From: Tulasnella sp. 424
Lineage: Eukaryota > Basidiomycota > Agaricomycetes > Cantharellales > Tulasnellaceae
Assembly (NCBI GenBank): GCA_019633425.1
Contig: WSUB01000010.1
Span: 124,001-188,000, forward strand
Direction of reading: 5' to 3'
Length of the DNA stretch: 64,000 nt
Below, one piece after another: positions 55,707-64,000 of this stretch (its first letter is position 1; every line of letters begins with the position of its first letter). A model generated the notes under the pieces. It saw only the letters and a program-made list of their open reading frames with translations. It searched no databases and was not told the origin of the DNA. Made by a program: the position numbers and the translations under genes.

Positions 55707-57113
55707 TTATTCATGGCCCTGGTCGACCTGCACAGCGACTTGCCCTTCCATGCTAGGATTCACAACACCTGGATCGACCATACCAACTCCGTCCACAGGC
55801 TCATTAGGAGCTTCGCCAGTTGGTGGAGGTGGACCGCCTTCTGGAGGAACGGGGAGCATGAAAGCACCGCGAACTGTTTCTACCATATGTTTGTACCAGT
55901 CCGCAGGTGCTCCAGCACGCATCTGTTCGATAGTCGCATGGCGAAGACGACGAAGCTCGTTTTTCCAAATAGCGTGCCAGTCAGGTTGGCCGTCGGATCC
56001 AAACTCGGGCTCGTAGGCATCCTCGGCCAAAAAGAGCTGATATTGTGGAGGAACCTGGATCGGATATGGGTTTCCCTGAGGATCGAACCTAGCTCGATGA
56101 ATGTGAGCGGAATGACGCTAGTGAACTGTAGAAACCAGCATACCCTGTATAGAAGGGCATGGGAACGGCCGGTGGACGAGGCAAACCTGTTGTCGGGTCA
56201 AACCAAGCTTGCTGGTCTGGTGGGACGGGGCCAGCGCCGCTCGGTCCCGGAACTGGCACAGATGGACGTCCTCTTCCTGGTTTACGGCCGGGAGTGACGA
56301 TTCCACCTTTCTTTTTCCTGACTCGCTGAACTCCGATACGAGGGTCTACAACCTCATTGATCGTCCAGTAGCATCCTTTTCCGCGGTCTGTGAGTGGCCG
56401 AGGAACCTTCTCGAATGATGGATGAAGGGAAAGGGTATGACGAATGGTGTTCTACATCGTTGAAGTCGGTAGTCCAAGAAGGAATGGACAGGTTTGGTCG
56501 GTAAATAGCATCAAATACCAGTGTATAAGTACAAGCAACGCGTACACAAGGTAAATGTACTGTATTTGCTTACCTTCCACCCAGGAGGGACGTTGCGGAA
56601 GTACTCGAAGCGTTTCTGAAAAAGGAAGCAAGTTCATTGCCGTTCCGCTTGATGACCGACACAGCGCACCCACCTCGAGGCAGTAATATATGTCCTCCAG
56701 TAAAAGCTTTCCCGTGGGTGATCCTTTAATCGCACATCTTCATAATAAGTCAGATTTTAATACATAGATCGATCTAAGGATATTAAAACAAACCTGATGA
56801 GCGTAGAAAAGGGGTACATCGGCTTTTGGCCAGGCGGTGAGTCTTTCAACATGTCGAGGGACAGCTCTTCCGTATTTTCATATTCTCCACCCTCCTGGTA
56901 GTAGTTCACATCTCCATCGTCTTGCATGTTGTGGTCCGAGACCTGTTGGAGTTCTTGGTCAGGTATTTCTTGCTGCATACCGGACGGGGTGGTCGATTGA
57001 GTGTGTGGTGGTTTGTTCGAACAGGATTCCGAAACACTTCCGCCGTGAGAGATGCCGATGGCTTTGATAAGCATCGACTGTTGGGAAATTTTGTCGACCT
57101 TTAACGACGACAT
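55707..57113 (-). CDS. Forkhead-domain transcription factor
   Basis: DNA-binding regulator with one winged-helix forkhead domain. The start at 57113 gives an unstructured Gln/Ser/acidic N-terminus. The domain starts at [11 protein letters not shown] and, after an intron, continues with [20 protein letters not shown] and [13 protein letters not shown]. The recognition helix is [20 protein letters not shown], and the wing is [14 protein letters not shown] basic patch ([19 protein letters not shown]) follows. The C-terminal part is Pro-rich and ends with an exon holding [20 protein letters not shown] and a Pro/Gly tail. The canonical helix NSIRHNLSLH is mostly kept ([10 protein letters not shown]). 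About five exons. Target genes are unknown. It is divergent from the apyrase gene over 579 bp. Confidence 0.88.
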
Positions 57114-57692
57114 GTCTAATACCCGTGTTGCTCGCCTGGACCTATTCTTGCGTCCTCGTTAGAGCGTCAAGGCATGTCAAGAGCAATTTGTGGGCGAGCT
57201 GTCCTTATTAGTCGCTCGAAGTCTTCGATAGACGCGGCCGGTGGTCCATACATTTTTCTGTTTGGCTAATTCACAACTCGTCGTACTAGCTATGATGAGC
57301 TAGACCGCAATGTACAGATACCAGTAACCTCTCAGACATCTTATTATGCTAATACATCTGAGCGGTGTTGTAAGCCTTCTGAACCTTAGCGGTGGACATC
57401 GCTTGTACAGCCTGAGGAAAGTCAATTGCATATCGGTTCCTGCTGTTATCTCGACCGATCTTCATTGAATCCGCACAGCTCATTTATTTACATGAATATG
57501 CACTGCATGGCAGCTATAGATAGTTCGGCATAGAGCAGAGCCGTGGCGGTGACTGCGCTGGAGATCTCCGTGGACGTGAGAAATCCTAACATTGTCGCTT
57601 CGACCGACTGACCACCTGTCGGATGCCGAAGCCAAGCCGCTCGATCTCGCTTTCTTCTTTCTAACTTAACTACTCTTTTTCTTTGTTCTTTC
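57114..57692. promoter_or_regulatory. Divergent promoter between the forkhead and apyrase genes
   Basis: About 579 bp between outward-facing starts; no third gene is visible. No clear TATA box near either start; the apyrase leader is T/C-rich (TTTCTTTGTTCTTTC). Confidence 0.4.
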
Positions 57693-60211
57693 ATGCCACC
57701 TCCAGCGCTATCACACCCATGGCTCGCATATAGGAAGTTCGGCATCGTAATCGACGCCGGCTCGTCTGGCTCAAGACTCCAAATCTACTCATGGCGAGAC
57801 GCCCGTGCGGTCCGGGCGAACGCTTCACCCCAAGCTCTGCATGCCTTGCCAACAGTAGAGAAAGGAACTCTCGGAGCAGATGACTGGCAAATCAAAGCTG
57901 AACCAGGTACGTCGTGTCAGTGCTGGAGCGGCCGGGAATCATGACGCCGACACGTTTGTTTTCTCGCCATTGCGTCAACTTGCCAGGTATCTCCACGTTT
58001 GGCCCAAACCCGGACGGAGTTGCCAAGTACCTCGAACCACTTATCAGTCATGCCAAGGATCAGATCCCACCCTCGCTGCACAAGTCCACTCCGATATTTC
58101 TTCTGGCCACTGCGGGTATGCGACTTCTCCCCGAGGAACAGCAGAACGCAGTCCTTTCAGCGACATGTGACTACATCTACCTGCATTCCCGGTTCGCGCT
58201 GGACGTGAACACTAATGCGGGTGCGAGCAGTTCTCGGCCTGGGTTGGAGCGATGTGGACGCAGCATTCGTATAATCTCTGGAGAGGAAGAAGGCCTATTC
58301 GGATGGATTGCAGTCAACTACCTTATGAACGGCTTTCCTCTCACCCACAAGGACCACAATAAACCAACCACGTTCGGCTTCTTGGATATGGGGGGAGCTT
58401 CCACGCAAATAGCGTTCGAACCGATATTTGACGAGGACGGAACAGTACAGACACCCCAGGAAAACCTAGCGGACGTTCACCTTCGCTTGCTTAACGGAGA
58501 AGAAATACGACATCAAGTTTTTGTAACGACATGGCTCGGATTTGGAACAAACCAAGCACGACAGCGATATGTCAAGGAAGCCATTACAGAATGGGAGCGA
58601 CACCACCACTTGCGACTGGCAGGAGGATCAGACGACCATTCTGGAGTTGCACCTCACCACGCAAAACACGCTGGTTCGACCACAGTTTCTTCGATCGACA
58701 TTAAAGACCCATGTCTCCCCAAGAATCTTGAACTACACGACACCCACCTCGACATGCACTCCGAAACGACACCGGTCAAACTCATTGGAACCGGCTCATT
58801 CTCTCAATGCCTATCACGAACAACCCCACTTCTTAACAAAACCGCTACTTGCAACCAAACACCTTGCCTCTTTGGAGGCGTCCACGTCCCTCCAATCGAC
58901 TTCAAACACCACCGCTTCATCGGCATTTCGGAATATTGGTATTCCTCCCAACACGTATTCGGACTTGGAGGTGCTTTCGACTTTGAAAAGTATGAACAAG
59001 CGGCGGAAGAGTTTTGCGGGAAAGATTGGGACGCTATCCTTAAAAGGCATCACGAGGCTGCAAGTCCCGACGCCTCCGTAACCTGGGGACACCGCATCGA
59101 AAAGTCAAGATTGGAGATGCAGTGTTTCAAGTCAGCTTGGATAGTCAACGTCCTCGGCGGCGGAGTTGGAATCCCTCGGACGGCGAAAGGCTGGCAGGAG
59201 GCTGATGCGCATGTCAAGGACACACCTCACGTTGACGAACACAAAGCCGAAGAATTAGGTCTAGATAAAGGCAAGATCTCCAACCCCGTCTTCCAAAGTG
59301 TCGACACCATCAAGGGCACCGCTGTGAGCTGGACACTGGGCAAGATGGTCCTGGAAGCGTCCAAGGGCGTTCCAGCAAACTCCAAAAAAGCAAAACCGCT
59401 CGCGGATCCCATGGGACCCAAACCGAACATCGAAAATACGGGAAGCAAGCCAATCTTTGGGATCAGCTTTGACTCTATCGAGGGTCACTTACCTACCCCG
59501 CTGCGGAGAGAATCGCTAGGCTTCTCTCCGATCTTGTTACTCTTCTACATTCTCGTTCTGGCGGTTCTCTTTAGCCTGACGACGAGGATGCGAAACCGGT
59601 TCAAGAACTCGTTTAGAAGGTGGAGGAGAGCGACAACCGTAAGAAAGGACAAGGCGGAGACCTTTGTTGACGAAGATGGTCTCGCGGCAAGTTCGGGCTC
59701 TGGAACTTCCTCCCCAACATCCCGGCCAGCGACTCCCGGTCCGTTTGGGGCATCCACGCAGCCTTACTCCCACCCATCAGGCTCTTCTGTCGCATCAGCT
59801 ATCATCTCGACTATCAACCGCATACCATTCCTGTCGACGTCTCGCCGGGTCCCGCCAAACGGATCGTCGTACTCTTCAAACCCTTCTTCCCGACCACGCC
59901 CGAAACACTCGTATTCGATGCCAGTACCGCCTTCACCATCTTGGGCAAACATGTCCTTGTCGGTACCGCAGGTGAATGGTAGCACAACAGCCATGAAGTC
60001 TCCTAGACTTTCAAGTGACGACCGAGGCGAAGGCATCCCAACGCCACCGAACGGCCCGAACCCGAATGGACTCGCTGCACTCTCCTCGTCCAGGAACTCC
60101 TCACAGATTAACCTGGCTAGGACGTTTGCCACGCCTCGAAACGTGAGCGGACTTTCGACACCTCTCCCTGGCTCGGGCTATCGAACCCCCGCGCCGTACG
60201 ATGATGTTTAA
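57693..60211 (+). CDS. Golgi apyrase (YND1-type nucleoside diphosphatase, GDA1/CD39 family)
   Basis: Hydrolyses nucleoside di/triphosphates in the Golgi lumen, recycling GDP/UDP left by glycosyltransfer. Exon 1 (57693 to about 57906) holds apyrase region 1, GIVIDAGSSGSRLQIYSW. After one intron a long exon gives FGPNPDGVAKYLEPLISHA, ACR2 FLLATAGMRLLPEEQQ, ACR3 RIISGEEEGLFGWIAVNYLM and ACR4 FGFLDMGGASTQIAFEP. A membrane helix lies towards the C-terminus (PILLLFYILVLAVLFSLTT), followed by a basic then Ser/Pro-rich tail of about 180 residues, ending RTPAPYDDV. There is no N-terminal signal peptide or anchor, as in YND1-like proteins with a single C-terminal membrane segment. Stop at 60209-60211. 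All catalytic regions are intact. Confidence 0.92.
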
Positions 60212-61255
60212 ACGCTTCACCTCTCTATTTTCTTCCCCCTACTCTATATCTCTATTGGACTTGTACTGTTTCGGACTGAGTGCCGCATCGGAACTTTTTG
60301 CTTCCATGTACCTTGTTCATTATTTACCTTATGCGATTCACTTTAGTTGACATTAACCGCTGTTGGATATCATTTGATCCGTTTTCTCGTTCAATATTTG
60401 TGTCGGTCCCGTTTCTCGGCCTTAGCGTGGTAGCGGAAGCTGCTTGCTCCGCGCTTCTTCTTGCGTAGCTCAAAGCAAGACCTTTCCGAATCCTTGGGCG
60501 AGTGGTTCTACGCTAGCTGCGCTACTAATCCGCGTTAGGTTTCACCGCCGGCTGCGATCGAAGCATTTTACTTTCCGGGCCACTAATCCTCTTAAGGGTC
60601 GCTCCACAACTTCCTTCAAACTCTAGGCTGGAATTCCCAAGGTTCGGCCACGCGGTCAAGAAGGTGGAGCAAGATGGAATATAAACACTTGGGCCCGTGG
60701 CCGCTTTGGCCGAACGATCGAAGCCAAGAGGTATTCTATGCCGACTGTCCGCAGGTTTCAGATCCGGATAGCATTGTCGAAGCTCTGAACGAGAACGAAA
60801 ACAAAGACGAAATGTGTGATAGAGCAAAGTAGGGCGGGAGTGCAGGGGCAGTGCGTTAATGCATTCCGAAGTGGGGGGGATCGTAACAAGGGGGCACGAG
60901 ACAGCGGAAGGGCTAAGTAAGGCAAAGAGTCGAAGAAAGGAAAATATTGAAACATAGTAAAAAGATATTGAAGGGAGAATAGGATTGGATAAACTACAGA
61001 GCGTTCGAAGAATGAAGAATGCAATGAAGAACAGAGAAGACGAGAAAGCGTCAAGAGTTTTGAACAAGGGAGGACGTAGACTAGCAACGTGAAAAGTGGG
61101 GGCAAACGTGAGGAAATGAAAAGGGTAAGTTGAGGGTATCATAAAGTTCGTGAATACGAGAAGAAGTGGAGGGAAACATTGTGAGAGCATAAAGTTCGAA
61201 ACGAAGGCGAAAGCGGGGGTAAAGGAAGAGGGAGTTTGCGTGATTATGATGAATG
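60212..61255. other. Convergent intergenic region, nothing supported
   Basis: About 1 kb between the apyrase stop and the stop of the next minus-strand gene. A 221-codon minus frame (60525-61190) is Phe/Leu/Ser-rich because the strand is pyrimidine-rich; it lies where a 3' UTR is expected. Confidence 0.4.
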
Positions 61256-62983
61256 CTAATGTCGCGATAACGGAGACTTGCCCGGAGGAGTCGTCCCTGT
61301 AGACTTGTAAGGGGATTTCTCATCCTCTGGGAGAGTCGTACTGGACGTCGCAGGGGAGCTGTTCAGATCCGGGTTTGTGACCGTTAACCTAACCGTTGGT
61401 GGTGGATCTAACGGACTTGGCGGAGGGCTTGGTGGAGGGCTCGGTACTCGACTTCCGGCGGCTGATGGAGGCTGGAAGTAGAATTTAGGGTGCGGGGGTG
61501 GCCATGCGTTTGGCGGGGGTGTTGGCGCGATACCGCCGCCTGCTCCGCTACTTCCACTTCCGCTGCTTCCTTGGGTAGGTAACAGCGGTGGTTGTGAAGC
61601 TGCTGAGAACCCGGAGGCAGATAATGAACGAGAATGATGATGAGAGGGATGGAAGTGCCCTAACCAACTTGACGGAGGTCCCACTGGCCCAGCCACGCCC
61701 GCAGCTGCACCTGCACCACCATCACCGCGTCCGAAATGCGGTAAATGTCCTGACCAATGCATGGTAGCTAGCGAATTTCCATGCCAACTCGCGTGTCCAG
61801 GTCTTTGTGGTGTGGAGGTATGTCCATGCCACGAAGCTGAACCGACGCCGAACCCAGCAGGCATCTGAGAGCTGGCGCTAGCCCGTCTGTGCTGAGTCGG
61901 TGAAGGCGTTCGCGCTGGCCGAGGAGGTAAATTTGGGTTTCCAGGATGGTAAAATTGGTGGTGGAATGATGCGGGTGGTGGGTGTGTTGCTGCAGAGGCC
62001 GGGTAGTATTGAGAAGAAGAATGGGAAGATTGGGATGCGAGGTCGTTCACTCTTGGAGCACTGGTGTTTGTTAAACCCGGAGCGCCAGAGCCCTCGGCAA
62101 CAGGACCATCCTCGCTACCACCTTCCTCTGACCGATGCTCCTGCAGGAAAGCGAGGTTGGAACTGCCTAGCGGATGGGATTTCGGAGACCGGTCGCCCCC
62201 GCCAAGGGATGACGAGGACTTTGACGAGACGGATCCTCGACTCCGTCCAACCTTGGCAAAGGCTTTCGAGCACTCTCGTGTTAGGTCTGGTGAGGCGGGG
62301 AGGGGTAACGGTAAAAGCGCGACTTTGGAGGAGGGAGGTCGCGACACGAGATTCGGGCGAACTTCCTCCATGTGTTTAAGGAGCTTCCCGCCCAACGAAG
62401 GTGGAGGGTTAAACGAGCTTGACCTCCTTTCGTTAATATCCTAACAAGAATCCAAAAATTAGCGAAAAGAGCTCATTCAACGCGGAAACGAATATTTGCC
62501 CACCGTGACAGTGGTTTGGCTTTTCCCATCCGTCTCTTGCAATCGGCTAGCCACAGTTCTCCTCCAGCCGGGAAAGTTCTCAGCATCAGGTCGAAGCGCT
62601 CCGATTCCCAAGACAGGTACGACCCCTCCTTCTCCATCCGGTCCTGCCATTGTGCGAGCCAGCCATCGTTTCCTCCACCACCATATTAGGGCCCAGCCAA
62701 TCAGGCAGGTCAAAGCAAAGCCGCCCAGAGCCCCTCCTACGGCCAAACCAGCAAATTTCCGGGAACCTGGTGAAGTTGACGAATGGCCACCGCTGCCGGA
62801 CGAGGGAGATGCGGACGCGCTTGCCGCAGTGTAATAAGAAGTGATGGTGACGGTGGTTCTTGGAACGTCATCAGTGAGCGCATTCGAAGTCGGGTTTGCG
62901 GAACCGCGGTTAGCGTTGCTGTTGTTGTTGTTGCCGCCGCCTCTCGGACTTGGAGTTGGTAAGAGTACATATGTCGTTGACAT
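61256..62983 (-). CDS. Ser/Pro-rich single-pass membrane protein, unknown function
   Basis: The start at 62983 reads MSTTYVLLPTPSPRGGG, then an Asn/Ser/Thr-rich stretch (TTVTITSYYTAASASASPSS) likely to be O-glycosylated. One membrane helix follows (FAGLAVGGALGGFALTCLIG) with a Trp/Arg-rich boundary (WWWRKRW). After a single intron (donor GTGGGC, acceptor TTGTTAG) a cytosolic tail of about 400 residues begins DINERRSSSFNPPPSLGGKL. The tail is Ser, Pro, His and Gly rich and contains two related pieces, GVGSASWHGHTSTPQRPGHA and SWHGNSLATMHWSGHLPH. It ends TTPPGKSPLSRH. No signal peptide is obvious, so the helix may act as a signal anchor with the short N-terminus outside. The layout resembles fungal surface sensor-type proteins but no family could be named. 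Confidence 0.65.
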
Positions 62984-63414
62984 TGAGAGGGAGAAAAAAA
63001 GGACGAGCGCGAACCGCGGCCGTGCGCGCCTTAGTTTTGAGCGAGGCCTCTTAGTCTAGGAACAAGGGGCACGAGAGTTGAGGGACGAAGTGAGCGAGTT
63101 CCAGATTGTCGTCTCCGCGTGTGTGCCTTTTTTATGAACGCGCTCGGACCTGAATGCAACGCATCTAAAGGGGGACAGAACGGGAGAGAGAGAGGAGAGA
63201 GAGGCAGCGGAAGGGGGAGGGGGAGGGGGGGAAGAGCTTCAAAGTGTGAGAGGCGGCTTCTCTCGTTTTTGAAGGAACCGAAAGAGTGCGCGCCGATCCC
63301 CAAACAACATTCGATGCAGATCTGGCGTCGTCCCTTCCCGTAAACCCCTCCCGCTCTTTCTCCCAGACACAGCCCAAGCCTCCACCATCACCCCTCCCCC
63401 CCCCCTTCGCAAGC
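62984..63414. promoter_or_regulatory. Divergent promoter with a G-rich tract
   Basis: It lies between the membrane-protein start and the HYPK-like start. It contains purine-rich GA blocks and a G-run cluster at 63213-63231 on the plus strand, and a C10 run at 63396-63405 just before the HYPK ATG. Confidence 0.45.
63213..63231 (+). repeat. G-tract cluster (possible G-quadruplex)
   Basis: Three G runs of 5, 5 and 7 bases separated by single A residues. The last run is long enough to be split, so a four-tract G-quadruplex is possible. It sits in a shared promoter region. Confidence 0.6.
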
Positions 63415-64000
63415 CATGGCGGGACGCGCAAACGGACGACCAGAGCCAGAAGTTATTGCCCAAGTCAGTCAGTTCACAATGTCTCTGCTTTACCTCACAA
63501 AGGGGTTCGGATTATCTCTCTTGCGTCTGACGGGACTTTCCGGCTATTTTCCTTGATCCTCGCAATGGATTCTGTTCGGACCTCGCACACAAAAAAACCT
63601 ACCCACGCACCCGCGCACCCGGAACGGCTCATGCACATCCGCCGGACGACAGTTTCAAGATGGGTTGAGCTACAGCAAAGGAAAACTTGAACAAGCGTTG
63701 ACAGCTGTCCTCGCCAACAAGCCACAGCCCACAAAGGACGTCGTCAAATCCAAGAAAGAGGACGTAGACATAATCGTAAGCTCAAGCACTGCTTTCAACG
63801 TACTCTCTCCTCCGCTTAACAACCTCATTTTACCTCTTTTTACTACATACACTTCGCTTACGCCTCCGACGCCGCCGTCGCCCCAACGTTACGCCATTGA
63901 CGCCACAGGTTGACGAGTTTGAAATCCCCCGCGCCAGAGCGGAGAAAATCCTCGCCGCACATGACGGAAATCTCGAAGCCGCATTGTTCGCCCTTGTTGA
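63415..64000 (+). CDS. HYPK-like protein with UBA-type domain (partial at window end)
   Basis: Likely homologue of HYPK, a small ribosome-associated partner of the NatA N-terminal acetyltransferase. Exon 1 reads MAGRANGRPEPEVIAQ. After an intron whose acceptor lies near 63660, the second exon gives DGLSYSKGKLEQALTAVLAN and KSKKEDVDIIV. A second intron precedes VDEFEIPRARAEKILAAHDG and NLEAALFALVE, the C-terminal UBA-like helix bundle shared by HYPK and NAC-alpha. The frame is open at base 64000, so only the last few residues and stop are probably missing. NAC-alpha is excluded because no NAC domain precedes the UBA. Confidence 0.85.

Noticed and set aside
60525..61190. 221-codon minus-strand frame
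   Set aside because: Its Phe/Leu/Ser-rich composition reflects a pyrimidine-rich strand, it shows no domain, and it lies where the 3' UTR of the membrane-protein gene is expected.

Overview
The window is nuclear DNA of a filamentous fungus, almost certainly a mushroom-forming basidiomycete (Agaricomycetes). Genes are dense, lie on both strands, and are cut by many short GT-AG introns (about 45-80 nt). Many proteins match single-copy eukaryotic housekeeping families best: ERG5/CYP61, COX10, ERV1, Mrp51, PAM18, CSN8, RPA1 and a Rap1-type telomere protein. I see no operons, phage, IS, CRISPR or plasmid features. Exon structures were read by eye from conserved protein families, so splice sites are predictions.

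Layout. 0.5-1.8 kb: PEX11-like peroxisome protein (+). 2.05-2.15 kb: intron-bearing tRNA-Gln(CUG) (-). 2.2-3.65 kb: secreted, probably GPI-anchored ThuA-like protein (-), divergent from ERV1 (+, 3.9-4.6 kb). 6.3 kb: 70-residue unknown protein (+). 7.7-9.8 kb: DRG2/Rbg2 GTPase (+), convergent with a single-pass membrane protein (-, 9.9-11.9 kb). 12.3-17.6 kb: UPF0303 protein, Rap1-like protein and ERG5, all (+). 18.0 kb: small secreted DUF3237-like protein (+). 18.8-22.8 kb: COX10 and a TVP38-type membrane protein (-). 23.6-25.1 kb: PA2G4/EBP1 homologue (+), followed by a tiny spliced PCC1 gene (-). 28.4-28.8 kb: PAM18/TIM14 (-). 30.2-33.7 kb: NECAP and tubulin cofactor E (-), divergent from HIBCH (+, 33.9-36.2 kb). 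38.9-40.7 kb: indoleamine 2,3-dioxygenase (+). 44.6-48.4 kb: RPA1 and CSN8 (-). 48.6-50.3 kb: UBLCP1 (+). 51.0-53.5 kb: B-box/DUF2009 protein (-). 54.3-55.7 kb: Mrp51 (+). 55.7-57.1 kb: forkhead factor (-). 57.7-60.2 kb: YND1-type apyrase (+). 61.3-63.0 kb: Ser/Pro-rich membrane protein (-). 63.4 kb to the window end: HYPK-like protein (+, partial).

The genes do not form a biosynthetic cluster or a single pathway. Mitochondrial functions recur (ERV1, COX10, PAM18, HIBCH, Mrp51), as do chromatin/DNA functions (Rap1, RPA1, forkhead), but this looks like ordinary genome mixing. Five gene-poor stretches (4.6-6.3, 25.6-28.4, 28.8-30.2, 36.2-38.9 and 40.7-44.6 kb) contain no gene I can support.

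I did not find a convincing undescribed system. The most notable observations are a 6-nt microexon and two GC-AG introns in DRG2, a BRCT protein with two Myb-like repeats, small spliced genes easily missed by ORF-based annotation (PCC1, the 70-residue protein, possibly one at 53.7-54.0 kb), and the long convergent gap at 40.7-44.6 kb.
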